DNA of 64,000 nt from Allorhodoferax sp032337135 (lineage in GTDB: Bacteria; Pseudomonadota; Gammaproteobacteria; Burkholderiales; Burkholderiaceae_C): the NCBI RefSeq assembly GCF_032337135.1, contig NZ_JAVXZZ010000004.1:1-64000 (forward strand), read 5' to 3'. The position numbers and the translations under genes are program-made. This document shows, piece by piece, positions 1 through 8,321 of this stretch. The notes under the pieces were generated by a model. It saw nothing but the letters and a program-made list of their open reading frames with translations. It was not told where the DNA came from and made no database searches. Numbering within the stretch: the first letter of the stretch is position 1; each line of letters starts with the position of its first letter.

Positions 1-1
1 C

Positions 2-112
2 CAGACTCAACTCAATGCAATTGCGAGACAATTGAATGAGAGGCCGCGCAAGACGCTCGGCTTCCATACCCCCGCTGAAATGTTCAGCGAATGTGTTGCA
101 TCGACCGGTTGA
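2..112 (+). pseudogene. IS30-family transposase, C-terminal end only
   Basis: An open frame enters from the left edge and stops with TGA at 110-112. Its 36 visible residues include LNERPRKTLGFHTPAEMF, which closely matches the C-terminal end of IS30-family DDE transposases (the N-E-R-P-R-K-x-L-G-x-x-T-P signature that closes the integrase core). No catalytic residue is inside the window, so it cannot be told whether the element is intact. The sequence around the stop (about 93-115, TGTTGCATCGACCGGTTGAA) resembles terminal inverted repeats of IS30 elements, in which the gene runs into the right end. The element therefore probably ends near position 115. The type is given as pseudogene only because the gene is cut by the window. 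Confidence 0.75.
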
Positions 113-226
113 ATCCGCCGCTGTAAGCGGACAAAACAACGCAATCCAAACAGGTTGCTAATACGGCCTGAGCCGTGGTCAAGGCCCGTGTTGCCGAGCA
201 AAACCCTGTCTTTTCCCTTTTGATGT

Positions 227-904
227 TTATCGGTAGGGCGTATTCGCCAAGTGTGCTGGCAGTTCTGACTTGAGGTAAAAGTTCACTTCAAGATTGCTAG
301 TCGGAGGGACATAAATGTTGGGCCCTTCCAGATCCAACGCCGAGCAAATCAATGAACCATCGGCTGAATTAGAGGCAGAGCATTTCGCGGCTTTGGTGCT
401 TACGGGAAACGACTCCCCCCCTCCTCTTAAGAAGGTCCTATCAGCTCGGGGCATACGTAGCGCCAGTCCGCCGTGCTGCCACCCTGCGATTCCCGACAGG
501 TAGTAGTCCCGGTAAAAGGTCAGCTCGTAGTGTTGGGGGTCTAGTTGTTTCACGGTCAGCCTCTGCCTGCCACCGTGGCATGGAAACCCCTCGCTGCGCA
601 TGGGGTAAGCACACCACTTATTGACCCAGGCAGTGCTGGTAAGTGCTTCTTGGAACAGCTCCATGGTGTAACCCTTGTCAAAGGGAAACGTGCCGCGAAT
701 CGTGACCAAGTCGGTCGGGTGGGGATTGATGGTGGGAGTAGTTACCCAGCTCCAGGCCAGCCAATACGCCTGTAGCAGGAGGTACAGCACCAGCAAGGCA
801 GTGACCAACCAGTGCTTGCCCAACCACTGGGGCAGGCGTTGCAGTCTTCCTCTTGGCATCGGGGCATCGCTGGGTAGCGTGTTTTCATGCAATTGAACAT
901 TCAT
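227..904 (-). CDS. Orphan membrane-anchored hypothetical protein
   Basis: A 225-residue protein of unknown function. Residues 1-30 are polar, residues about 31-53 form one hydrophobic segment (WLVTALLVLYLLLQAYWLAW), and the rest is a hydrophilic domain with two cysteines in the first half (near WCAYPM and FPCHGG) and two more later (KCSAS, ICSAL). This suggests an inner-membrane anchor with a disulfide-bonded periplasmic domain, probably with the N terminus inside. I recognise no family. It sits alone between an IS30 end and a dispersed repeat, so it may be accessory DNA. Its base composition is visibly less GC-rich than the genes to the right. Confidence 0.6.
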   Translation of the reverse strand: MNVQLHENTLPSDAPMPRGRLQRLPQWLGKHWLVTALLVLYLLLQAYWLAWSWVTTPTINPHPTDLVTIRGTFPFDKGYTMELFQEALTSTAWVNKWCAYPMRSEGFPCHGGRQRLTVKQLDPQHYELTFYRDYYLSGIAGWQHGGLALRMPRADRTFLRGGGESFPVSTKAAKCSASNSADGSLICSALDLEGPNIYVPPTSNLEVNFYLKSELPAHLANTPYR

Positions 905-998
905 GAAGCGTTTTAGTCATTGAGGGCAACTTCGCCGGGCAGTATGGGGCAGCTTTCGCCCCAAAGGCGAAGTTTCAAAAGTCAAACGATACCACCCC

Positions 999-1283
999 CG
1001 CCGAGCGAAGCGATGGCGCGAGACTCTCCCCATCCCCCTCTGGCTGCGCCGAGGAGCGTAGCGGGCGCTGGGTGAAGGGGCGCGCGCTGTTTGAGGCGAT
1101 AGCCGAGTTTGCGCGACCCCCAGCGGCTGCGAGCACCGCAGGTTGCCCGAAGCGTAGCGGAGGGACGCAGACAGCGGGGTCGCCTTTTCTTTGCTTACTT
1201 TCTTTTTGGCGAAGCAAAAGAAAGTGAGTGCGCTGTCGGGCGCACATCCCGACATGCCCCGCCCGCCCGGGGCGAGACCCGAG
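999..1283 (+). repeat. Long dispersed intergenic repeat, copy 1
   Basis: This stretch between the orphan membrane protein and the polyamine-binding-protein gene holds no credible gene. It begins with CGCCGAGCGAAGCGATGGCG and ends near GGGGCGAGACCCGAGC. In between it shares long near-identical blocks with 54542-54800 in the same orientation and with 53636-53880 in inverse orientation: GGGCGCTGGGTGAAGGGGCG, GCGCGCTGTTTGAG, GAGTTTGCGCG and CAGCGGCTGCGAGCACCGCA. Near the right end a hairpin is built from CTTTGCTTACTTTCTTT and its complement around GGCGAAGCAAAAGAAAG. Short frames inside it are translation artefacts. Bases 905-998 to its left hold nothing recognisable. Confidence 0.85.
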
Positions 1284-1291
1284 CGTCCACC

Positions 1292-2395
1292 TCAAGTTCC
1301 CGTCTTGAACTTGGTGAACAACCGCGTCATCAGGCGGCGCGTGTCGTTCTTGCGCACTTCGTAGAACTGCGCCTTGGTCGACAGGTAGTCATCCCCCGGA
1401 AACGCGATCTTGTTGGCCAGCACATCGGCGGCAATGAACTTGCGTGCGGCCAGGTTCGGGCTGGTGAACTTCACCTTGTTGGTGATTTCGGCCTGCACTT
1501 CGGGGCGCAGGATGTAGTTGATCCAGGCGTGGGCATTCTCCGGGTGCGGCGCATCCACAGGAATCATCATGGACTCGAAGCCGAACTGGGTGCCCCTGGG
1601 CGGCAGGGGCGCCTCGATGCGCGTGTCCTTGCCCGCCGCCTTGGCCTTCGCATTGGCGTTGTTGAAATCGCCACCGTAGCCCAGGGCCACGCAGAGGTTG
1701 CCTGCGGCCAGGTCGGCGATGTAGCCGTTGTAGCTGAACAGGGCAATGTCCCCGCGCACCTTCTGCAGCATGGCAAAGGCGTCCTGGTAGTCGGTGGCGT
1801 TGTTGCCGAATGCGGGCCTGCCGAGGTAGATCAGCGCCGAGGGGAACAGGTCGGCTGCGCTGTCGAGCAGCGAGATGCCGCACTTCTTGAGCTTGGACGT
1901 GTACTTGGGGTTGAACACCAGCTCGAACGGGTCGGCCGGGATCGGCTCGCCGCCCAGCGCCGCCTTCACCATGACCGGGTTGTAGCCCACGCTGACCGTG
2001 CTGCCCAGCCAGGGCACCATGTACTGGTTGCCGGGGTCGAGCTTGCCCATGAGCAGCAGCACGGCCGGGTCCAGATTGCTCCAGCGGCTGAGCTTGCTGC
2101 GGTCCACCTTCTGCACCAGCCCGCCGTCGACCATGATGCGCCCGAAGTCGCTGGACGGAATGATGATGTCGTAGCCGGTGCGCCCCGCAATCATCTTGGC
2201 CATCAACACTTCGTTGGAGTCGAAATTGTCATAACGCACCTTGATGCCGGTCTCGGCCTCGAAGTTCGCTACCGTTTTCTCGCCGACGTACTCGGCCCAG
2301 TTGGTGATATTGAGGATTTTTTCCTCGGCGGCCGCGGCAGACAATGCAGCGGCGGCGGCCATGGCCATGGCCGCGATGAGGGTGCGGGCGCGCAT
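1292..2395 (-). CDS. Polyamine ABC transporter substrate-binding protein (PotF/PotD type)
   Basis: A 367-residue periplasmic binding protein that should capture putrescine or spermidine for an ABC importer. Residues 1-22 form a signal peptide (alanine-rich core, cleavage near SAAAA-EEK). The mature start ILNITNWAEYVGEKTVANFE matches the family signature (N-W-x-x-Y, then F-E-x-E-T-G-I-K-V). YDIIIPSSDF, YMVPWLGSTVSVGYN and FESMMIPVDAPHPENAHAWI are further family blocks. It starts three bases after the agmatinase stop, so the two are surely one transcript: speB makes putrescine and this protein binds it. No permease or ATPase genes (potGHI) are present, so the protein must use components encoded elsewhere or act as a sensor. 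Confidence 0.88.
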   Translation of the reverse strand: MRARTLIAAMAMAAAAALSAAAAEEKILNITNWAEYVGEKTVANFEAETGIKVRYDNFDSNEVLMAKMIAGRTGYDIIIPSSDFGRIMVDGGLVQKVDRSKLSRWSNLDPAVLLLMGKLDPGNQYMVPWLGSTVSVGYNPVMVKAALGGEPIPADPFELVFNPKYTSKLKKCGISLLDSAADLFPSALIYLGRPAFGNNATDYQDAFAMLQKVRGDIALFSYNGYIADLAAGNLCVALGYGGDFNNANAKAKAAGKDTRIEAPLPPRGTQFGFESMMIPVDAPHPENAHAWINYILRPEVQAEITNKVKFTSPNLAARKFIAADVLANKIAFPGDDYLSTKAQFYEVRKNDTRRLMTRLFTKFKTGT

Positions 2396-2398
2396 GGC

Positions 2399-3385
2399 TT
2401 ACACCTTGCCGAGCTTCTGGTTACGCAGCACGCACAGCAGGTCGGTGGCGATGTGCGCCGCAGCAATGGCGGTCAGTTCGCTCTGGTCGAAGGGCGGCGA
2501 AACCTCCACCACGTCCATGCCGACCAGGTTCACCGGCCCCATGCCGCGCACGATGTGCAGCGCCTGGGCCGAGGTCAGACCGCCGGGTACGGGGGTGCCG
2601 GTGCCGGGGGCAAAGGCCGGGTCCAGGCAGTCGATGTCGAAGGTGAGGTAGGTGGGGTTCTTGCCGACGATGGAAAGGATGCGCTCCAGCGTAGCCTGCG
2701 CACCGTTGGCATGCACCCAGGGGGCGTCGAGCACGGTGACGCCCATGAAGTCTTCGTTCCAGGTGCGGATGCCGACCTGCACCGAGGTCTTGGGGTCGAT
2801 CAGGCCTTCCTTGATGGCCTTGTAGAACATGGTGCCATGGTTCAGCGACTCGGGGTTGTCGTCAGGCCAGGTGTCGCAGTGGGCGTCGAAGTGGATCAGG
2901 GACAGGGGCTTGCCGTACTTCTCCACGTGCGCCTTGAGCAGCGGGTAGGTGATGAAGTGGTCGCCGCCGAAGGTAAGCATCTTGGCGCCGCTGGCGATGA
3001 TGCTGCGGGCGTGCTCGGTGATGGCCGGAGCAATGGTCAGCGGGTTGTGGGCATCGAACCAGCAATCGCCGTAATCAATCACGGCCAGGTCTTCGAACGG
3101 ATCGAAGCCCCAGGGAAAGGGCATGAGCTCGGCGAGCTGCACGCTGGCGGCGCGCACGGCGGCGGGGCCAAGGCGGGCGCCAGGGCGGAAGGTCGTTGAC
3201 AGGTCCAGCGGCACGCCCGACACGACAACGTCCACCCCGGTCAGGTCACGGGTGTACTGGCGGCGCAGGAAGCTCAGAACGCCAGCATAGGTGTTCTCGA
3301 TGCTGGATCCGTAAGGTCCCTTGCGGCGGATGGCGCCATCGCCGAGGATGGAGGTATCGATGGACGAGGAAGCGGGTGTGGACAT
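2399..3385 (-). CDS. speB: Agmatinase (ureohydrolase family)
   Basis: Hydrolyses agmatine to putrescine and urea with a dinuclear manganese centre. The 328-residue protein carries all ureohydrolase metal motifs: GGDHFITYPLL, FDAHCDTW and FDIDCLDPAFAPGTGTPVPG. Length is usual for the family. ATG at 3385 is chosen because GGAAAGA lies ten bases upstream; a TTG eight codons earlier (3409) is also in frame but overlaps that ribosome-binding site. A related guanidino-acid hydrolase specificity (guanidinobutyrase) cannot be excluded from sequence alone. It is the first gene of a speB/binding-protein unit and diverges from a LysR gene, the likely regulator. Confidence 0.88.
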   Translation of the reverse strand: MSTPASSSIDTSILGDGAIRRKGPYGSSIENTYAGVLSFLRRQYTRDLTGVDVVVSGVPLDLSTTFRPGARLGPAAVRAASVQLAELMPFPWGFDPFEDLAVIDYGDCWFDAHNPLTIAPAITEHARSIIASGAKMLTFGGDHFITYPLLKAHVEKYGKPLSLIHFDAHCDTWPDDNPESLNHGTMFYKAIKEGLIDPKTSVQVGIRTWNEDFMGVTVLDAPWVHANGAQATLERILSIVGKNPTYLTFDIDCLDPAFAPGTGTPVPGGLTSAQALHIVRGMGPVNLVGMDVVEVSPPFDQSELTAIAAAHIATDLLCVLRNQKLGKV

Positions 3386-3468
3386 GGTCTGCGGTCTTTC
3401 CAAAAACAACGGGGAACGGCACGGGGCCGGGATGGGTGAATTCTGCGCATATGTCCGGCCTGCGTAAA

Positions 3469-3491
3469 ATGATCAATATCGCTTGATTCAT
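3469..3491. promoter_or_regulatory. Candidate LysR operator between speB and lysR
   Basis: The bases ATGATCAATATCGCTTGATT followed by CAT form an imperfect dyad (TCAA-N6-TTGA core) in the 122 bp gap between the divergent agmatinase and LysR genes. The segment is markedly AT-rich against its surroundings, and a second symmetric stretch (ATCGAA-TTTT-TTGATAT) follows directly. Position and symmetry fit an autoregulatory LysR site. Binding is inferred, not shown. Confidence 0.45.
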
Positions 3492-3507
3492 CGAATTTTT
3501 TGATATC

Positions 3508-4407
3508 TTGACCAAACGCCTCCCTCCCCTGCAGAGCCTTCTGGCCTTCGAAGCGGCTGCGCGTCTGGGGGGAATCACACGTGCGGCGGAGGAGCTGTCG
3601 CTCACCCAATCCGCCATTACCCACCAGATCCAGAACCTGGAAGAATGGGTTGGCCAGCCCTTGTTCAACCGCGTGGGCCGGGGGGTGAAGCTCAGCGCGG
3701 CGGGTGAACTATTCAGCAAAACAGTTGATGCAACGCTCTCCACGCTGCTGGATGGACGCAAGCGCATCGAGCCCTACCGCAACCAGGATTCGGTGCTGCT
3801 GGCCTGTCCGGCCGACTTTGCCGCGGGCTGGGTGCTGCCACGGCTACCGGCACTGCGCGCACTGCACCCCACACTGGACGTCTGGCTCATCACCCGCGAC
3901 GAGCTGCGCGACATCGACCGCATCGACGTGGACCTGATCATCTCCACCCAGGACCTCAGCAACGACAACATGGTGTCCACCGCCTGGCTGGCCGACGAGG
4001 CCATTGCGGTCTGCAGCCCCGCCCTGGCGCAACAGCTGGACGGGCTGGCGCCAGAGCTGGCGGTGCTGCAGGCGCCGCTCATCATCGACGAGTACGCCAG
4101 CCAGTGGGCACCCTGGCTAGGCGACCTGGAACTGCGGGCACAGCGCAGCGTGACTCTGGAGGACACGCTGCTGCGCGTGCAAGCGGCAGCGCAGGGCTTG
4201 GGCCTTGCCATGGTGCCGCGCAGCGTGGCCGACCAGGCACTGGACAGCCAACGGGTGTGCCACCTGCCGCAATTTCCCAGCCTGCCACTGCCCACGCGCT
4301 GGTTGTCCAAATCGCGCCTTGCGCCGCGCACGCCATCGGCCGATGTGGTGTTTGACTGGTTGTGCCGGCAAAGCCCGCAAAACGCGTCCTTGGGGGTCCA
4401 GCCATGA
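3508..4407 (+). CDS. LysR-family regulator, GcvA-like, probable speB regulator
   Basis: A 299-residue LysR-type transcription factor. The N-terminal winged helix-turn-helix spans about residues 5-64 (LLAFEAAARLGGITRAAEEL, SLTQSAITHQIQNLEEWVGQ), followed by a periplasmic-binding-fold effector domain to the end. The pattern P-L-Q-S-L-L-A-F-E-A-A-A-R and LFNRVGRGVKLSAAG is that of the GcvA/AmpR branch. The only usable start is TTG at 3508, because an in-frame TGA stands at 3484-3486. No clear Shine-Dalgarno precedes it, so translation may be weak. It diverges from speB over an AT-rich operator-like region and probably controls that unit in response to an amino acid or polyamine. Confidence 0.85.
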   Translation: MTKRLPPLQSLLAFEAAARLGGITRAAEELSLTQSAITHQIQNLEEWVGQPLFNRVGRGVKLSAAGELFSKTVDATLSTLLDGRKRIEPYRNQDSVLLACPADFAAGWVLPRLPALRALHPTLDVWLITRDELRDIDRIDVDLIISTQDLSNDNMVSTAWLADEAIAVCSPALAQQLDGLAPELAVLQAPLIIDEYASQWAPWLGDLELRAQRSVTLEDTLLRVQAAAQGLGLAMVPRSVADQALDSQRVCHLPQFPSLPLPTRWLSKSRLAPRTPSADVVFDWLCRQSPQNASLGVQP

Positions 4408-4453
4408 GAAAATACGCGGTTGCTCTGAACCGGATACAAGAATAGGAATCGCC

Positions 4454-5558
4454 ATGGACATCGAACGCATCAACCAAATCGGCACCCGCCTGACCGACCT
4501 GCGCAGCCGCACGGGTGAACTTCGGGGGTATCTTTGACTACCCTGCCAAGGCAGACCGACTGAGAACCGTCAACGCCGGGCTGGAAGATCCTGCGGTCTG
4601 GAACGACCCCAAGAAGGCCCAGGAACTGGCCAAGGAAAAGAAGCAGCTCGAAGGCGTGGTCGACGTGCTCGACAACCTGGAGCGCGAGATCGGTGACAAC
4701 CTGGAACTGTTCGAAATGAGCAAGGACGACGGCGACGAAGCTGGCCTGCACACCATCGAGGAAGAAACCGCCAAGATCGCCACAGTGGTGGAAGGGCTGG
4801 AATTCCGCCGCATGTTCAACAACCCGGCCGACCCCCTGCCCTGCTTCCTGGACATCCAGGCCGGTGCCGGCGGTACCGAGGCCTGCGATTGGGCCAGCAT
4901 GCTGCTGCGCCAGTACCTTAAGTACGCCGAGCGCAAGGGCTTTTCCGCCGTGGTGGAAGACGAAACCGCGGGCGACACGGCAGGCATCAAGAGCGCGACC
5001 ATCAAGATCGAAGGCGAATATGCCTTCGGCCTGCTGCGCACTGAAACCGGTGTGCACCGTCTGGTGCGCAAGAGCCCATTCGACAGCTCGGGCGGCCGCC
5101 ACACCTCGTTTGCCTCGGTGTTCGTGTACCCCGAGATCGATGACAGCATCGAAATCGACATCAACCCCGCCGACGTGCGTGTGGACACCTTCCGCGCCTC
5201 TGGCGCCGGTGGCCAGCACATCAACAAGACCGACTCGGCCGTGCGCCTGACCCACATCCCTACGGGCATCGTGGTGCAGTGCCAGGACGGGCGAAGCCAA
5301 CACAGCAACCGCGATGTGGCCTGGAAGCGCCTGCGTTCGCGCCTGTACGACCACGAACTGCGCAAGCGCCAGGCAGAACAGCAGAAGCTGGAGGATAGCA
5401 AGACCGACGTGGGCTGGGGCCACCAGATCCGCTCCTACGTGCTGGACAACAGCCGCATCAAGGACCTGCGCACCAACGTCGAAGTGTCGGCCACCCAGAA
5501 GGTGCTCGACGGCGACCTCGACGTTTTCATCGAAGCCTCGCTCAAGCAGGGCGTGTAA
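4454..5558 (+). CDS. prfB: Peptide chain release factor 2 (with programmed +1 frameshift)
   Basis: Terminates translation at UGA and UAA. The zero-frame part runs from ATG 4454 through 27 codons to an in-frame TGA at 4535-4537. After skipping T4535, reading continues at GAC 4536, giving a 367-residue protein, close to the 365 of E. coli RF2. The stop-recognition tripeptide SPF (in VRKSPFDSSG) and the peptidyl-hydrolysis motif GGQ (residues 252-254, in SGAGGQHINK) are intact. It should be read as join(4454..4534,4536..5558). The usual neighbour lysS is not downstream; pepN follows after 36 bases instead. Confidence 0.96.
4523..4538 (+). promoter_or_regulatory. prfB programmed +1 frameshift signal
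   Basis: CGGGGGTATCTTTGAC is nearly identical to the canonical RF2 recoding site (AGGGGGTATCTTTGAC). It has a Shine-Dalgarno-like GGGGG three bases before the slippery CTT, then TGA followed by C, the weak termination context. When RF2 is scarce the ribosome slips CTT to TTT and continues in the +1 frame. It is therefore an autoregulatory element that senses RF2 level. Confidence 0.95.
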
Positions 5559-5594
5559 GCCCCCTGCCCTGCCAACCGCATTTGGAGACAGCCC

Positions 5595-8297
5595 ATGCAA
5601 TACCGCGACGGCGCCAGCCCCGCCACCGTGATCCGCCGCGAAGCCTACGCGGCTCCGGCCTATCTGGTCGATACCGTGGACTTGAGCTTCGACCTCGACC
5701 CCGCGAAGACCCGCGTACTCAACAGGATGACGCTGCGCCGCAACCCGGATGTGGCACCAGGCCCGCTGCGACTGGACGGCGAAGAGTTGAATCTGGCGCG
5801 CGTGCTGGTCAACGGCGCTGGCACCAGCTTCAAGATGGATGGAAACACCCTGGTACTGGAAAACCTGCCCGAGGGTACCGAGCCCTTTGCGCTGGAGATC
5901 TTCACCACCTGCATGCCGGTTAAGAACACCAGCCTGTCGGGACTGTATGTAAGCAACGACTCCTTCTTCACGCAGTGTGAAGCCGAGGGGTTCCGCCGCA
6001 TCACCTACTTCCCCGACCGTCCGGACGTAATGGCCAGCTACACCGTGACCCTGCGGGCGGACAAAGCCAAGTATCCGGTACTGCTGTCCAATGGCAACCT
6101 GGTTGACAGCGGCGAATTGGAAGATGGTCGTCATTTCGCCAAGTGGGTCGACCCCCACAAGAAGCCCTGCTACCTGTTCGCCCTGGTGGCAGGCCAGCTG
6201 GTGGCCCGTGAGCAGCGCATCGTCTCGCGCTCGGGCAAGGAGCACCTGCTGCAGGTGTACGTGCGCCGTGGCGACCTGGACAAGACCGAGCACGCCATGA
6301 ACAGCCTGATGGCAAGCGTGGCCTGGGACGAAGCCCGCTTCGGGCTGCCGCTGGACCTGGAACGCTTCATGATCGTCGCCACCAGCGACTTCAACATGGG
6401 GGCCATGGAGAACAAGGGCCTCAACATCTTCAACACCAAATACGTGCTGGCCAGCCAGGCCACAGCCACCGATGCGGATTTCGCCAACATCGAAAGCGTG
6501 GTCGGCCACGAGTACTTCCACAACTGGACCGGCAACCGCATTACCTGCCGCGACTGGTTCCAGCTGAGCCTGAAGGAAGGCCTGACCGTGTTCCGCGACC
6601 AGGAGTTCAGCCAGGACCTGTGCGCGGACCCCAGCGCCCGCGCCGTCAAGCGCATCGAGGACGTGCGTGTGCTTCGCACGGCCCAGTTCCCCGAGGATGC
6701 CGGCCCCATGGCCCATCCCGTGCGCCCGGACAGCTACATCGAGATCAACAACTTCTACACCGTCACCATCTACGAAAAGGGGGCCGAGGTCGTGCGCATG
6801 ATGCAGACCCTGGTCGGCCGTGACGGATTCCGCAAGGGCATGGACTTGTACTTTGCGCGCCATGACGGCCAGGCCGTGACCTGCGACGATTTTGCCCAGG
6901 CGATCGCCGACGCCAACCCGGACTCCGAACTGGCGCGGCGGCTGGGCCAGTTCAAGCGCTGGTACAGCCAGGCCGGCACGCCGCGTGTGGCGGCGCAAGG
7001 CGTCTACAACCCTGATGCCCAGACCTACACCCTGCACTTCAGCCAAAGCTGCGCCGCCACCCCCGACCAGGCCGTGAAGGAGCCGTTCGTCATTCCAGTC
7101 AGCCTTGGCCTAGTGGGTTCTGCCAGCGGGACCGCTCTGCCCCTGCATCTGGAAGGGCAAGCGACCGCAGCAACAAGCCATCTGCTGGTGCTGTCCGAGG
7201 CGCAGCAAAGCGTCATGTTCACCGGCATTGCGGAACAGCCCGTGCCGTCCATCTTGCGCGGCTTTTCCGCTCCCGTCATCCTGGACTGCGACTACAGCGA
7301 CGAAGAACTGCTGACCCTGCTGGCCTTTGACGCCGACGCCTTCAACCGTTGGGAAGCGGGTCAGCGCCTGCTGTTGCGCTCCGCTATCAAAGCAATAGCT
7401 GGTGACGCAGATTCCACGCCGGCAAAGCCCTTGAATGACGCCCTGATCGAGGCCATGCGCGGGGTTCTGCGCTCTCCCCAGCTGGACGCTGCGTTCAAGG
7501 AGCTGGTGCTGACCCTGCCTTCCGAGACCTACATTGCCGAACAGCTGGAGGTGGTCGACCCGCAGCGCATCCACGCCGTGCGCGAGGCCATGCGCGAACA
7601 GCTGGCATGTGCCCTTCAGGAGGACTGGGAGTGGGCCTTCGAAGCGCACCAGGACAATGGTGCCTACCGCCCCGACCCTGCGTCCAGCGGCCGCCGCGCC
7701 CTGGCGGGCATGGCGCTGTCGTTCCTGTGTCTGGCAGCCACCCGCAGTGGCGACACCGTGTGGCCCGGCAAGACCCTGCAGCGTTTCAAGGACGCCAACA
7801 ACATGACCGACCGCTTCAACGCGCTGCAGGCGCTGGTGGGCAGCGGACATGCGCTGGGCACGCAGGCCCTGGCGCGCTTCCACAGCCAGTTCAAGAACGA
7901 GGAACTGGTGCTGGACAAGTGGTTTGCGCTGCAGGGGGGTATGTGCGACCGCGGTGGCCAGGTCCTGCCGGCAGTGCGCCAGCTGATGCAGCATCCTGAC
8001 TTCCACCTCAAGAATCCGAACCGCGCCCGCAGCCTGATCTTCAGCTACTGCAATGCCAACCCAGGCGCCTTCCACCGCGCCGATGCTGCAGGCTATGTGT
8101 TCTGGGCCGAACGCGTGATCGACATTGACGCGTTCAACCCCCAGGTGGCGGCACGACTGGCGCGTGCGCTGGACCGCTGGAAACGTCTGGCGGAGCCCTA
8201 CCGCAGCGCTGCACGCGAAGCGCTGGTGCGCGTGTCGTCAAAGTCTGACCTGAGCAACGATGTACGCGAAGTCGTGGACCGTGCCTTGTCCGCCTGA
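5595..8297 (+). CDS. pepN: Aminopeptidase N (M1 family)
   Basis: A 900-residue zinc metallopeptidase that removes N-terminal residues from peptides in the cytoplasm. Visible signatures are GAMEN at residues 269-273 (substrate N-terminus binding), HEYFH at 305-309 with the third zinc ligand glutamate in LKEGLTVFRDQEFS, and the alpha-helical DUF3458-type C-terminal region. Length fits the bacterial PepN class (about 870-900). ATG 5595 follows GGAGA at a proper distance. Residues 597-605 (AIKAIAGDA) are encoded by a copy of the 26-nt hairpin repeat, in a linker between the catalytic and C-terminal regions. Probably cotranscribed with fbp, which begins 24 bases after its stop. Confidence 0.95.
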   Translation: MQYRDGASPATVIRREAYAAPAYLVDTVDLSFDLDPAKTRVLNRMTLRRNPDVAPGPLRLDGEELNLARVLVNGAGTSFKMDGNTLVLENLPEGTEPFALEIFTTCMPVKNTSLSGLYVSNDSFFTQCEAEGFRRITYFPDRPDVMASYTVTLRADKAKYPVLLSNGNLVDSGELEDGRHFAKWVDPHKKPCYLFALVAGQLVAREQRIVSRSGKEHLLQVYVRRGDLDKTEHAMNSLMASVAWDEARFGLPLDLERFMIVATSDFNMGAMENKGLNIFNTKYVLASQATATDADFANIESVVGHEYFHNWTGNRITCRDWFQLSLKEGLTVFRDQEFSQDLCADPSARAVKRIEDVRVLRTAQFPEDAGPMAHPVRPDSYIEINNFYTVTIYEKGAEVVRMMQTLVGRDGFRKGMDLYFARHDGQAVTCDDFAQAIADANPDSELARRLGQFKRWYSQAGTPRVAAQGVYNPDAQTYTLHFSQSCAATPDQAVKEPFVIPVSLGLVGSASGTALPLHLEGQATAATSHLLVLSEAQQSVMFTGIAEQPVPSILRGFSAPVILDCDYSDEELLTLLAFDADAFNRWEAGQRLLLRSAIKAIAGDADSTPAKPLNDALIEAMRGVLRSPQLDAAFKELVLTLPSETYIAEQLEVVDPQRIHAVREAMREQLACALQEDWEWAFEAHQDNGAYRPDPASSGRRALAGMALSFLCLAATRSGDTVWPGKTLQRFKDANNMTDRFNALQALVGSGHALGTQALARFHSQFKNEELVLDKWFALQGGMCDRGGQVLPAVRQLMQHPDFHLKNPNRARSLIFSYCNANPGAFHRADAAGYVFWAERVIDIDAFNPQVAARLARALDRWKRLAEPYRSAAREALVRVSSKSDLSNDVREVVDRALSA
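7383..7408 (+). repeat. 26-nt hairpin repeat inside pepN
   Basis: GCTAT, seven-base loop CAAAGCA, ATAGC, then TGGTGA and CGC. Perfect arms. It is read in frame as A-I-K-A-I-A-G-D-A within pepN, the same codon phase and peptide pattern as the copy in ileS. Confidence 0.75.
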
Positions 8298-8321
8298 CCC
8301 CATTCAACTTTTGGAGTGACC

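Noticed and set aside
917..1295. Two frames of 106-112 residues within repeat copy 1.
   Set aside because: They reappear only as fragments in the other copies and are disrupted there; repeat DNA, not genes.
1109..3199. A 696-residue open frame on the plus strand opposite the binding protein and agmatinase.
   Set aside because: Low-complexity His/Gly/Val/Arg-rich translation, no family features, and it is antisense to two clear genes; a GC-skew shadow.
4470..7046. An 858-residue minus-strand open frame opposite prfB and pepN.
   Set aside because: Shadow of high-GC coding sequence; prfB and pepN carry all motifs on the plus strand.
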